Origin: an uncultured Flavobacteriaceae bacterium | Lineage (GTDB): Bacteria; Bacteroidota; Bacteroidia; Flavobacteriales; Flavobacteriaceae | Assembly: GCA_905479745.1 (NCBI GenBank) | Contig: CAJQNO010000146.1 | Span: 1 to 32,449 of the forward strand | Direction of reading: 5' to 3' | Length of the DNA: 32,449 nucleotides | In this document: positions 24,133-32,425 of the stretch, one piece after another | How the letters are laid out: each line of letters starts with the position of its first letter | Position numbering within the stretch: position 1 is the stretch's first letter | The notes under the pieces: generated by a model | What the model was told of the DNA's origin: nothing | Database searches by the model: none | What the model saw: only the letters and a program-made list of their open reading frames with translations | Program-made: the position numbers and the translations under genes

Positions 24133-24142
24133 AAGAATAAAG

Positions 24143-26014
24143 ATGTTTGAAAAGGAATATGATGTTATAGTAGTTGGGGCTGGGCACGCCGGATCTGAAG
24201 CAGCAGCTGCGGCGGCCAATATGGGCTCTAACACCTTATTGATCACTATGAATCTGCAGAATATTGGTCAAATGTCATGCAACCCTGCTATGGGTGGAAT
24301 TGCAAAAGGTCAGATTGTTAGAGAGATCGATGCGCTGGGTGGATATAGTGGGATCATTTCAGACCGAACCGCTATTCAGTTTAAGATGCTGAATAAATCG
24401 AAAGGACCAGCCATGTGGAGCCCAAGGGTACAGAGTGATAGAATGCGCTTTTCCGAAATGTGGAGATTGATGCTAGAACAAACACCAAATTTGGACTTTT
24501 ACCAGGAAATGGTGTCTGGTTTGTTGGTGGAGAATAATAGAATAGTTGGAGTTAAGACATCCCTTGGATTGGAAATAAGATCTAAAACAGTTGTTCTTAC
24601 CAATGGCACCTTTTTAAATGGACTGATACATATAGGTGAAAAGCAATTTGGTGGTGGACGTGCCGGAGAGAAAGCGGCAACAGGAATTACCAAGGATCTT
24701 GTTGAGCTTGGGTTTGATGCCGGTAGAATGAAAACCGGAACACCTCCAAGAGTAGATGGCAGATCACTAGATTTTTCTAAAATGATCATTCAGCCAGGCG
24801 ATGAGGACCCACAGAAATTTTCATACCTGGACATCACCCAACCGCTTAAAGAACAGCTTGCTTGCCATATGTCCTATACTTCCGAAAAAGTACATGATCT
24901 ATTAAGGGAAGGCTTTGACAGATCACCTATGTTCAATGGAAGAATTAAAAGTATTGGCCCCAGGTACTGTCCGTCGATAGAAGACAAGATCAACAGATTT
25001 GCCGATAAGGATAGACATCAATTATTTGTAGAACCTGAAGGGTGGAATACGGTAGAGTATTATGTAAATGGATTTTCCACCTCCCTGCCGGAGGATGTAC
25101 AGTTTAAAGCGTTAAAAGAATGTGACGGATTTGAAAACGTAAAATTCTTTAGACCGGGATATGCGATAGAATACGATTACTTTCCACCCACACAACTTAA
25201 ACACACCCTGGAGACGAAACTCGTAGAAGGATTATTCTTCGCTGGACAGATCAATGGAACTACCGGTTACGAAGAAGCAGCCTCTCAAGGATTGATGGCG
25301 GGCATGAATGCGCATTTAAAAGTGAAAGAGAAGGATCCTTTTATCTTGCAGCGAAACGAGGCCTATATTGGGGTTTTAATAGACGATTTGATCACAAAAG
25401 GCACAGAAGAGCCTTATAGAATGTTTACGTCACGTGCAGAATACCGAACCTTGTTAAGACAGGATAATGCAGATTTCAGACTTACACCTCGCTCTTTCGA
25501 ATTGGGGCTCGCTTCTGAAGAACGGATGAGGACCATGGAAAAGAAGAAAGAGCGTTCTGATGCATTCGTGCGCTTTTTTAAAGAAACCAGTGTTAGCCCT
25601 GAAGAGGCAAATCCGCTGTTGAAGGCTAATAATTCGGCTGAGGTGAAGCAAAGCGATAAGATGTTCAAACTGTTTTCTCGACCTGAGATGGACATGGAAG
25701 ACATGAAGAAAATTAAGGCGGTTTCAGAATATATTTCAGAAAATAACCTGGACACAGAAGTGCTTCAACAAGCAGAGATTCAGATAAAGTATGCAGGATA
25801 CATTGAAAAAGAGAAAAACAACGCCGACAAACTAAATAGACTTGAGGGGATTAAGATACCGGCCAATTTCGATTATACCAAACTTAAATCTCTTTCGTAT
25901 GAGGCTATGGAAAAGCTGAAGGCCATACAACCGGCTACGGTGTCGCAAGCCAGTAGAATAAGCGGAGTCTCTCCCAATGATATTTCAGTATTATTAATTT
26001 ATATGGGCCGTTGA
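24143..26014 (+). CDS. mnmG: tRNA U34 carboxymethylaminomethyl-modifying enzyme, FAD subunit
   Basis: A 623-residue FAD protein (GidA) that, with the GTPase MnmE, builds cmnm5U at the wobble position of several tRNAs. The dinucleotide-binding loop GAGHAG is at 12-17, CNPAMGG follows with C46, and the second conserved cysteine is C276 in GPRYCPSIEDKI, matching E. coli C47 and C277. The GTTGYEEAASQGL FAD region and helical C-terminus are intact. The frame also has an ATG at 24116, but its first codons (MFHVEQ) are just the parS palindrome read as protein; the ATG at 24143 gives the normal MFEKEYDVIVVG start. mnmE is not in the window. A second parS follows the stop by five bases. Confidence 0.97.
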   Translation: MFEKEYDVIVVGAGHAGSEAAAAAANMGSNTLLITMNLQNIGQMSCNPAMGGIAKGQIVREIDALGGYSGIISDRTAIQFKMLNKSKGPAMWSPRVQSDRMRFSEMWRLMLEQTPNLDFYQEMVSGLLVENNRIVGVKTSLGLEIRSKTVVLTNGTFLNGLIHIGEKQFGGGRAGEKAATGITKDLVELGFDAGRMKTGTPPRVDGRSLDFSKMIIQPGDEDPQKFSYLDITQPLKEQLACHMSYTSEKVHDLLREGFDRSPMFNGRIKSIGPRYCPSIEDKINRFADKDRHQLFVEPEGWNTVEYYVNGFSTSLPEDVQFKALKECDGFENVKFFRPGYAIEYDYFPPTQLKHTLETKLVEGLFFAGQINGTTGYEEAASQGLMAGMNAHLKVKEKDPFILQRNEAYIGVLIDDLITKGTEEPYRMFTSRAEYRTLLRQDNADFRLTPRSFELGLASEERMRTMEKKKERSDAFVRFFKETSVSPEEANPLLKANNSAEVKQSDKMFKLFSRPEMDMEDMKKIKAVSEYISENNLDTEVLQQAEIQIKYAGYIEKEKNNADKLNRLEGIKIPANFDYTKLKSLSYEAMEKLKAIQPATVSQASRISGVSPNDISVLLIYMGR

Positions 26015-26019
26015 ACAAT

Positions 26020-26035
26020 TGTTCCACGTGAAACA
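26020..26035. promoter_or_regulatory. parS: parS site 2 (ParB-binding palindrome) after mnmG
   Basis: TGTTCCACGTGAAACA fits TGTTNCACGTGNAACA and differs from the first site at one position. It lies in the 39-base gap between the mnmG stop and the methyltransferase start, 1903 bases from site 1. Confidence 0.88.
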
Positions 26036-26053
26036 GTTTAAAAGAATTAAAAC

Positions 26054-26902
26054 TTGGAACGAGATAATTTAACCGAATATCTATCTACAAAAGATTTCCT
26101 TGTTACCGGAGAAACATTCCACCTGTTATACGATAAGGAGATGGATATGCTTTGTACTTCGCCTCAACCTAGACCCGAAAATTTGAGTCGGTATTACGAA
26201 AGTGATGCCTATATTTCCCACACCGATTCCGGCAGAGGATTGCTTGCAATGCTCTATCAAACCGTTAAAAAATATTCCCTTAAGAAAAAGACAGGGCTCA
26301 TTAAAAAAATTAATAAGAAGCCAGGATCTTTACTGGATATAGGCGCAGGGACTGGGGCGTTTTTATATGCTGCAAAGAATAACGGATGGAAAATCGATGG
26401 AGTAGAGCCCAATGAAAAAGCGAGAGATTTAGCAAGTGAAAAAGGAATAGAATTGTTAGCCTCTCTGGATGATGTTGAAAATAAGCAATACGATGTTGTT
26501 ACCCTCTGGCATGTATTGGAGCACCTCCCGGATCTAGACAGCGTTGTTGGTAAAATTTCAGATCGTGTGAAGCCGGGTGGAAATCTTGTAATTGCTGTAC
26601 CCAACTTTAAATCGTTCGACGCAAATTATTATAAAGAGTTCTGGGCAGCCTATGACACACCCAGACACCTGTGGCATTTCTCGAAAACAGCAGTAAAGAA
26701 AATATTTAAAGAAGATTTTCAATTGATAGAATGCAAACCTATGCTGTTTGATTCGTTTTATGTAAGTCTGCTGTCAGAGAAATATAAAAACGGACGTTCA
26801 TTTTCCCTGCGCGCAATTTACACGGGTCTGCGGTCAAATCTAAGAGGCCGAAGGACCAAAGAATACTCTTCGCACATCTATCACTTCAGAAAACATCAAT
26901 AA
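26054..26902 (+). CDS. Class I SAM-dependent methyltransferase
   Basis: A 282-residue protein with a Rossmann methyltransferase core. The SAM-binding loop is LLDIGAGTG (93-101), the acidic strand end is GVEPN (about 116-120) and the post-II motif LWHVLEHLPDLD is near 150-161. The N-terminal STKDFLVTGETFHLLYD and CTSPQP segment resembles zinc-less relatives of small-molecule or cell-surface-sugar methyltransferases. The C-terminal 80 residues are rich in aromatic residues (FWAAYDTPRHLWHFS). Substrate unknown. The start is a TTG at 26054, since no ATG occurs before residue 30 and the N-terminal homology begins here. It follows mnmG by 39 bases across parS site 2 and is probably co-transcribed. 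Confidence 0.85.
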   Translation: MERDNLTEYLSTKDFLVTGETFHLLYDKEMDMLCTSPQPRPENLSRYYESDAYISHTDSGRGLLAMLYQTVKKYSLKKKTGLIKKINKKPGSLLDIGAGTGAFLYAAKNNGWKIDGVEPNEKARDLASEKGIELLASLDDVENKQYDVVTLWHVLEHLPDLDSVVGKISDRVKPGGNLVIAVPNFKSFDANYYKEFWAAYDTPRHLWHFSKTAVKKIFKEDFQLIECKPMLFDSFYVSLLSEKYKNGRSFSLRAIYTGLRSNLRGRRTKEYSSHIYHFRKHQ

Positions 26903-27047
26903 GGCTATTTTAAGCCATTTTAAGCGCGTTTTCTCAATTTAGCGGAGCAGAATGAAGGAGCGATTGAAATGTGGCCTGACAGCCTGTAATTTACCCCGCT
27001 ATAATATAGACAGAAACTACCCAATTCAATTTAACGATAAATTTATC

Positions 27048-28202
27048 TTATGCCAGCTCTTTTTTATGAATGAGCCTCGTGAGCCTAATGGAAAGATCAC
27101 TAAAAATAATCTTAGCATTACCATTTCTTTCAATATGATAAATAGCCTCTTCCAATTCGTGCATGATCTCGAATATATTATTCTGATGCACAAAAGGGGC
27201 AAATTTATCCAGGGAGAAGGATTCTTTTACGGCTTCGAAATAAAGCAGAGAATCTGCCGAATAATTCTTTAACATCGCCTGGCGGAAAACCTCTATACAA
27301 TACGAAAGGAACTTCTTTTGTGTTTCACGCCCCTGAGCTGCCAGATGCTCGCTCCATGTTAACAGGTCACTAATTGAGGATTTATTACCCTTGGCCTTGA
27401 ACGCCATCCGAACCCAGCTAACAAACCAGTTCTCGAACTCCAGATCGTCTGCGTTATGCTCAAGTATATGAAGCGCCTTGTTGTAATCGCCGCCCGATCT
27501 ATGTGCTATTCGCCTAGCTAAATTTAACTCAACTCCTTTTATATCAGTTAGTTGCGTAGAAATATCTTCTTCAGACAACAATGGAAAATGAAGCTTTTGG
27601 CAACGCGAATGAATAGTAGAAAGCAGCGATTCTTCGTTTTCGGTAAGAAGAATCAACACCGTTTTTTCCGGGGGCTCTTCAACAATTTTAAGGATCTTGT
27701 TAGAGCAGGCTGTATTCATTTTTTCGGCCATCCAGATGATCATGATCTTATATCCACCTTCGTAGGATTTAAGGGAAAGGGTTTTCATCATTTCGGATGC
27801 CTCATCTACATTGATGGTTCCCTGTTTGTTCTCTATACCAAGAAGTTGTAGCCACTCAAATAGTGAGCCGTACGGTTTGGCTTTTACAAATTCCCGCCAT
27901 TCCTCGAGAAATTGATTGGAAACGGCGTGTTTTTTTACCGTATTTGTGGTATTGACCGGAAATATAAAATGAAGATCGGGATGTGTGAGTTTTGCTATCT
28001 TATTCTCACAAGCTATGTATTCCGGGCTTCCTTTTTCGTATCGCGCACATAAAAGAGCCCGGGCGTAAGCGATTGCCATAGGAAGCAAACCACTCCCGGT
28101 GTTCCCCACAAATAACTGAGCGTGCGGAACACGCCCGTTTTCGATTGTTTTTCTGAAGTAGTTTTTAAGATGATTGTGGCCAATGACTTCCCTGAACTCC
28201 AT
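27048..28202 (-). CDS. holB: DNA polymerase III delta' subunit
   Basis: A 384-residue AAA+ clamp-loader subunit that helps load the sliding clamp. The N-terminus MEFREVIGHNHLKNYFRKTI matches HolB/DnaX-type proteins. The P-loop position reads GNTGSGLL (33-40) with Leu instead of the catalytic Lys, consistent with delta' not hydrolysing ATP. HPDLHFIFPV (about 74-83), the sensor/arginine-finger segment IHSRCQ and the C-terminal helical collar are present. The frame opens upstream at 28277, overlapping pgk, but that extension is unlike the family and covers the promoter; the ATG at 28200-28202 is used. It diverges from pgk. Confidence 0.92.
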   Translation of the reverse strand: MEFREVIGHNHLKNYFRKTIENGRVPHAQLFVGNTGSGLLPMAIAYARALLCARYEKGSPEYIACENKIAKLTHPDLHFIFPVNTTNTVKKHAVSNQFLEEWREFVKAKPYGSLFEWLQLLGIENKQGTINVDEASEMMKTLSLKSYEGGYKIMIIWMAEKMNTACSNKILKIVEEPPEKTVLILLTENEESLLSTIHSRCQKLHFPLLSEEDISTQLTDIKGVELNLARRIAHRSGGDYNKALHILEHNADDLEFENWFVSWVRMAFKAKGNKSSISDLLTWSEHLAAQGRETQKKFLSYCIEVFRQAMLKNYSADSLLYFEAVKESFSLDKFAPFVHQNNIFEIMHELEEAIYHIERNGNAKIIFSDLSIRLTRLIHKKELA

Positions 28203-28205
28203 ACG

Positions 28206-28213
28206 CAAAACTA
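28206..28213 (-). promoter_or_regulatory. -7 box of the holB promoter
   Basis: On the minus strand this reads TAGTTTTG, an exact TAnnTTTG match, only three bases from the holB ATG, so the mRNA would be essentially leaderless. No clear -33 TTG is found. Confidence 0.45.
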
Positions 28214-28250
28214 CACTTTTTTTACTTCGGAAAGTAAGCCCCGAATAAAC

Positions 28251-28258
28251 TATATTTG
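28251..28258 (+). promoter_or_regulatory. -7 box of the pgk promoter
   Basis: TATATTTG, an exact TAnnTTTG match, 18 bases before the pgk ATG. A 6+6 inverted repeat (TTACTT/AAGTAA, 28222-28237) lies between this box and the holB -7 box, where an operator could act on both genes. Confidence 0.55.
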
Positions 28259-28276
28259 TGTCCTTAATCTCACCCA

Positions 28277-29464
28277 ATGAAAACTGTAAACGACGTCAAT
28301 TTTAAAGATAAGAAAGTATTAATCCGTGTGGATTTCAATGTCCCTCTTAACGAGGCGTTGGAGGTAACAGACGATACCCGGATAAAAGCCGCGAAACCCA
28401 CTATTATCAATGTACTGGAGAGCGAAGGAAGTTGTATCCTGATGTCGCACCTGGGCCGCCCTAAGAACAGGGAGGATAAATTTTCACTAAAACATATTGT
28501 CGATACTGTAAGTGATATTTTAGGAGTGCAGGTTAAATTCGTGGAGGATTGTATTGGCGAGAAAGCCGAAGCGGCAGTTGCCGAGCTTGAATCTGGTGAG
28601 ATCCTGCTATTGGAAAACCTTCGATATTATGAAGAAGAGACTAAGGGAGACCGGGAATTTGCCGAAAAACTCTCCAAACTAGGAGATTATTACGTAAACG
28701 ATGCATTTGGCACAGCCCATAGAGCCCACGCCTCAACGGCTATTATTGCAGATTTCTTTCCCAATTCGAAGTGCTTCGGACTCCTACTCGCTTCCGAAGT
28801 AGAAAACCTCAACAGGGTACTCAGATCTGGCGAAGCCCCGGTAACCGCAATTATTGGCGGCGCTAAGGTTTCCTCGAAGATCACCGTGATAGAGAATATA
28901 CTTGATAAAATAGATCACCTTATCATTGGTGGTGGAATGGCGTTCACCTTTATCAAGGCTCAGGGAGGAGAGATTGGAAGCTCTTTGGTTGAGGAAGATA
29001 AGCAGGATACTGCCCTGGACATACTTCGATTGGCAGAACAAAAGAATGTGAAGGTCCATTTACCTTCCGATGCAGTAATTGCTGACGGTTTTAGCAATGA
29101 TGCTCATACCAAAATAGCTGCCGTAAATGCAATCCCTGATGGCTGGATGGGTCTGGACGCCGGACCGGAAACGAATGCTGCATTTGCTGATGTAATTGCA
29201 AACTCCAAAACTATACTATGGAATGGCCCCGTGGGGGTTTTTGAAATGGAAAAATTTTCTAAAGGGACCATTGAATTGGGAATGGCAATAGCCGAGGCGA
29301 CCCAGAATGGGGCTTTCTCATTGGTGGGCGGAGGCGATTCGGTAGCCGCTGTAAAGAAATTTCAAATGGACGATAAGGTGAGCTATGTATCAACAGGTGG
29401 TGGCGCTATGCTCGAAATGTTGGAAGGTAAAACCTTGCCGGGGATAGAGGCTTTGTTAAAATAA
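28277..29464 (+). CDS. pgk: Phosphoglycerate kinase
   Basis: A 395-residue monomeric glycolytic enzyme transferring phosphate from 1,3-bisphosphoglycerate to ADP. The PGK signature VLIRVDFNVPL is at 14-24, substrate-binding SHLGRPK lies near residues 58-64, LLENLRYYEEE near 113-123, and the nucleotide-binding GGGDSVAAV region near the C-terminus, with TGGGAMLE after it. Length is normal (390-400). It is divergent from holB and is a single-gene unit as far as can be seen; no other glycolytic genes are in the window. No clear terminator follows. Confidence 0.97.
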   Translation: MKTVNDVNFKDKKVLIRVDFNVPLNEALEVTDDTRIKAAKPTIINVLESEGSCILMSHLGRPKNREDKFSLKHIVDTVSDILGVQVKFVEDCIGEKAEAAVAELESGEILLLENLRYYEEETKGDREFAEKLSKLGDYYVNDAFGTAHRAHASTAIIADFFPNSKCFGLLLASEVENLNRVLRSGEAPVTAIIGGAKVSSKITVIENILDKIDHLIIGGGMAFTFIKAQGGEIGSSLVEEDKQDTALDILRLAEQKNVKVHLPSDAVIADGFSNDAHTKIAAVNAIPDGWMGLDAGPETNAAFADVIANSKTILWNGPVGVFEMEKFSKGTIELGMAIAEATQNGAFSLVGGGDSVAAVKKFQMDDKVSYVSTGGGAMLEMLEGKTLPGIEALLK

Positions 29465-29507
29465 AGGCTGTATACCCTTCGTTAGAGTATGGCGACTGTG
29501 TTAAAAA

Positions 29508-29538
29508 TTTGCCCAATCGCCTCATTTATGTATTTTTA
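29508..29538 (+). promoter_or_regulatory. Promoter of the lytic transglycosylase gene
   Basis: TTTG at 29508-29511, exactly 19 bases, then TATTTTTA at 29531-29538. The first copy of the direct repeat described at 29511-29575 occupies most of the spacer. Confidence 0.55.
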
Positions 29539-29575
29539 GAAAAATTTTATGCAGCCCAATCGCTCAATTTTTATG
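29511..29575 (+). repeat. Imperfect direct repeat around the start of the transglycosylase gene
   Basis: GCCCAATCGCCTCATTTATG (29511-29530) recurs as GCCCAATCGC plus TCAATTTTTATG (29554-29575), offset by 43 bases. The second copy ends in the likely start codon at 29573; the first ends in an ATG followed after two codons by TAG. Confidence 0.6.
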
Positions 29576-31141
29576 AAACCTACTTTATTTCTCCTGCTGT
29601 TTTTTTGCTTCGGAAGTTACCTATCCTATAGCCAGGAAGGGCGATCTGTGGACTCACTTCAGAAGAAAACCATACAGATAACAGACTCCATCACCATTCC
29701 GGTTAAAGTGGGTGATCTCGTAGAAAATACTGTGGTAACTAAGGTGAAGGACACGGTGGTTTTTGCTCTTAGCGACATGGAATCTGCCCGACTAATCGAT
29801 AGTTTATGGCTGAAGGAACTTTACAGCACCGGACGTTTTGAGGAGATGTATGGCGCAATCCTAAACGAAGATTACAGCCCGGTTGAATACGAAGAATTAC
29901 CCACAGAGGTATTAAAACAGCGCCTTAAGGAACTCAACGCCAGAACCCCTTTCAATGTAGAATATAATCCATCCCTGGAAAGTGTTATCAGGGGATATTT
30001 AAAGAATCGCCGCAAAACCATGGCAAAGCTAATGGCCTTGAGCGATTATTATTTTCCTATGTTCGAGGAACAACTTGATAAGCACGGACTACCATTAGAA
30101 ATGAAATATCTAGCCATCGTAGAATCTGCCCTGGATCCGCGTGCTAAATCGAGAGTAGGTGCCACAGGTTTGTGGCAGTTTATGTATAGTACCGGCAAGT
30201 TATTTGGCCTGGAAGTGAATTCGTATGTGGATGAACGATCAGACCCTATCATGGCTACCGAAGCGGCCTGTAAATATCTGAAAAGTCTGGAAAAGAGTCT
30301 TGGCGACTGGGATCTTGCCCTGGCTGCGTATAATTCGGGCCCCGGAAACGTTTCAAAAGCGCTAAGAAGGGCAGGCGGACATACAAACTACTGGAATATA
30401 AGACAACATTTACCAAGGGAAACAGCTGGTTATGTACCCGCATTCCTGGCAACCATGTATATCTTCGAATATGCTGAAGAGCATGGTTTTAAGAGCAGCG
30501 GTCCTCAGTATCCCTATATTGCTACAGACACCATACGGGTTAAGAGCATGATAGGGCTAGACCATGTGGCAAAAGTCACAAATCTCGATCTGGATGAACT
30601 TACTTTCCTTAATCCTTCATACAAACACCAGATCATCCCGGTTGTGAAAGACGAAGATTATGTGCTGCGTTTACCGGTGGATGCGGTAGGTAAATTTGTT
30701 GCTAATGAGGAAGCTGTGTATGCCTATGCTGCTGCCGAATTTAATCAGCGTGAGAAACCACTACCCCAATTCTTCGAGCAATCCGATCGTATACGGTATC
30801 GTGTGCGAAGCGGCGACTACCTTGGTAAAATAGCAAGCAAATACGGGGTTACGGTTAACCAGATCAAGCGATGGAATGGCCTGCGAAGTACACGTCTGCG
30901 TATTGGACAACGTCTTACTATTTATCCCAGAGGCGGAGGCCCTAAAAAGTCGACTACAACCAGCACGGCAAGCACCAAGGCTAAGACAGGAGAACAAACA
31001 TACACTGTAAAGCACGGCGATTCGTTATGGAGTATCTCGCAAAAATTTCCGGGAGTTACCGTAGAGAATATCAGAAAATGGAACGATATTAGCGGTAACA
31101 AATTAAAACCGGGGATGAAACTTAAGATTCAGAAAGGCTAA
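29573..31141 (+). CDS. Membrane-bound lytic murein transglycosylase D-like protein with two LysM repeats
   Basis: A 522-residue secreted enzyme that cleaves peptidoglycan glycan strands with 1,6-anhydro ring formation. A signal peptide (MKPTLFLLLFFCFGSYLSYSQ) is followed by a linker and an SLT domain (about 140-290) with catalytic Glu E184 (IVESAL), GLWQF at 199-203 and AYNSGPGNV. Two LysM domains close the protein (about 408-452 and 475-520; YRVRSGDYLGKIA and YTVKHGDSLWSIS), joined by a Ser/Thr/Lys linker. It has no lipobox cysteine, so it is probably soluble in the periplasm rather than a true lipoprotein MltD. An ATG at 29549 is an alternative start, five codons short of a charged n-region. 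The DUF4837 gene follows after 21 bases. Confidence 0.9.
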   Translation: MKPTLFLLLFFCFGSYLSYSQEGRSVDSLQKKTIQITDSITIPVKVGDLVENTVVTKVKDTVVFALSDMESARLIDSLWLKELYSTGRFEEMYGAILNEDYSPVEYEELPTEVLKQRLKELNARTPFNVEYNPSLESVIRGYLKNRRKTMAKLMALSDYYFPMFEEQLDKHGLPLEMKYLAIVESALDPRAKSRVGATGLWQFMYSTGKLFGLEVNSYVDERSDPIMATEAACKYLKSLEKSLGDWDLALAAYNSGPGNVSKALRRAGGHTNYWNIRQHLPRETAGYVPAFLATMYIFEYAEEHGFKSSGPQYPYIATDTIRVKSMIGLDHVAKVTNLDLDELTFLNPSYKHQIIPVVKDEDYVLRLPVDAVGKFVANEEAVYAYAAAEFNQREKPLPQFFEQSDRIRYRVRSGDYLGKIASKYGVTVNQIKRWNGLRSTRLRIGQRLTIYPRGGGPKKSTTTSTASTKAKTGEQTYTVKHGDSLWSISQKFPGVTVENIRKWNDISGNKLKPGMKLKIQKG

Positions 31142-31162
31142 TTTCCCCACAAACATGCTTAG

Positions 31163-32137
31163 ATGAAAATTTTACGATTTGCCCTTATAGGGCTTATTCT
31201 TGCATTGTCTTCTTGCGAGAATTCCGCAAATCAGAATGGCTATTTGTTAAAATCACTGGGTAACATCAACACCCTTCAGGTGATTATTGAAAACGACCTA
31301 TGGAATGGTGAAGTGGGAGAAGAAATACGAAACTACTTTGCTGCGCCTGTAGATGGACTTCCACAGGATGAGCCGTTGTTTTCCATGAACCAGATGCCTC
31401 CTTCCACCTATACGGATTTCGCCAGAAAATATCGCACCTTCCTGCATGTTTCCATAGGCGATTCCACCGGGGTAGCTATCAAAACAAATCCATACGCCAA
31501 GCCGCAAACAGGAGCTTTTATCGTTGGGAAAGATGCTGAAGATATCAAGAGATTACTAGAGAAGAACTATCAACAGATCATCACTGCATTTAAGGCTTCG
31601 GAAATAAAAGAAAAACAAAGAAGAATTAAGATCTCCCTAAAGAAAACAGACTCCCTCAAGAAACATTTCGGGGTGAGTTTACGGGTGCCTTCGGCCTACC
31701 GTACAGCCCTGGCCAATGAGGATTTTATCTGGTACCGAAAGGCATTAAAATCGGGAGAAACGAACATTATAGTTTATGAGGTACCACTTGGCCTAATACG
31801 AAGTGACAGTACTAGTGTAGCAGATATTATAAAGATCAGGGATTCTATTGGAGGTGATTATATGCCTGTGGAGGAAGGTGGCCGATTTATCACCGAAGCT
31901 GCATATGCCCCATATATATTTAAGACAAATATAGACGGTCACTTTGCCTATGAAACCAAGGGAATATGGGAAGTAAAAACCCAATTTATGGGAGGCCCAT
32001 TTATAAATTATGCTGTGCGGGATTCGGTAAACAACCGATATCTTATCATAGAGGGATTTGTATATGCACCGGCTACCGGTAAGCGGGATCTTCAGTTCGA
32101 GCTGGAAGCCATTTTAAGATCCCTGAAGTTCGAATAA
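31163..32137 (+). CDS. DUF4837 family lipoprotein
   Basis: A 324-residue protein with a lipoprotein signal (MKILRFALIGLILALSSC; lipobox ending in C18), so it should be lipid-anchored in the inner or outer membrane facing the periplasm. The remainder matches the Bacteroidota DUF4837 family: a region with LQVIIENDLWNGEVGEEIR near the start, FLHVSIGD, a Lys-rich helical middle, and a C-terminal GFVYAPATGKRDLQFELEAILRSL segment. The role is unknown. It follows the transglycosylase closely, suggesting a shared transcript and possibly a link to the cell wall, which is inference. A strong terminator follows directly. Confidence 0.85.
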   Translation: MKILRFALIGLILALSSCENSANQNGYLLKSLGNINTLQVIIENDLWNGEVGEEIRNYFAAPVDGLPQDEPLFSMNQMPPSTYTDFARKYRTFLHVSIGDSTGVAIKTNPYAKPQTGAFIVGKDAEDIKRLLEKNYQQIITAFKASEIKEKQRRIKISLKKTDSLKKHFGVSLRVPSAYRTALANEDFIWYRKALKSGETNIIVYEVPLGLIRSDSTSVADIIKIRDSIGGDYMPVEEGGRFITEAAYAPYIFKTNIDGHFAYETKGIWEVKTQFMGGPFINYAVRDSVNNRYLIIEGFVYAPATGKRDLQFELEAILRSLKFE

Positions 32138-32174
32138 AAAAAGCCGGTCTAAATTACTTACAGACCGGCTTTTT
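32137..32174. terminator. Bidirectional terminator between DUF4837 and tatA
   Basis: GCCGGTCT (32143-32150) pairs with AGACCGGC (32162-32169), an eight-pair GC-rich stem, with an A-run before and a T-run after. It serves the plus-strand transglycosylase/DUF4837 unit and minus-strand tatA. Confidence 0.9.
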
Positions 32175-32194
32175 AATATCTTGTAGAAGGAAAA

Positions 32195-32377
32195 TTATTC
32201 CTCTAATTTCTTATCGTTAGGATCTTCTTTCGCAGCCTCTTTAAACTCCTTTATTCCGCTACCAAGTCCTCGCATTAATTCCGGGATCTTTCGTCCTCCG
32301 AAGAGTAGTAAAACAATCACAACAATAAGTACAATCTGCCATGGGCCAATTGCAAGGGGTAAAAATAGTGCAGTCAT
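32195..32377 (-). CDS. tatA: Sec-independent twin-arginine translocase subunit TatA/E
   Basis: A 60-residue protein with one N-terminal membrane helix ([17 protein letters not shown], about 12-28), the conserved FGGRKIPEL hinge, and an amphipathic helix ([18 protein letters not shown]), then a charged tail. TatA forms the pore-like assemblies that move folded proteins across the inner membrane with TatC. The frame extends to a TTG at 32425, but that TTG is the -33 box of the promoter, so the ATG at 32375-32377 ([11 protein letters not shown]) is the start. tatC is not in the window. Confidence 0.93.
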   Translation of the reverse strand: MTALFLPLAIGPWQIVLIVVIVLLLFGGRKIPELMRGLGSGIKEFKEAAKEDPNDKKLEE

Positions 32378-32396
32378 CTTTAAGAAATTTATAAGA

Positions 32397-32425
32397 CAAA
32401 GGTAACAAGAATTCCTTAGATACAA
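32397..32425 (-). promoter_or_regulatory. Promoter of tatA
   Basis: On the minus strand: TTG at 32423-32425, an 18-base spacer, then TACCTTTG at 32397-32404 (exact TAnnTTTG), 19 bases before the ATG. Confidence 0.7.

Noticed and set aside
26907..26925. Tandem ATTTTAAGC repeated at ten-base spacing after the methyltransferase
   Set aside because: Too short and AT-rich to separate from chance; no hairpin or T-run to make it a terminator.
26952..27272. Plus-strand open frame of 106 codons
   Set aside because: Most of it lies antisense to the 3' end of holB, with no recognisable protein features.
28202..28301. Missing Walker A lysine in holB as a sign of decay
   Set aside because: Delta' subunits normally have a degenerate P-loop; the rest of the protein is intact, so this is expected. 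(P-loop codons lie near 28085-28106.)
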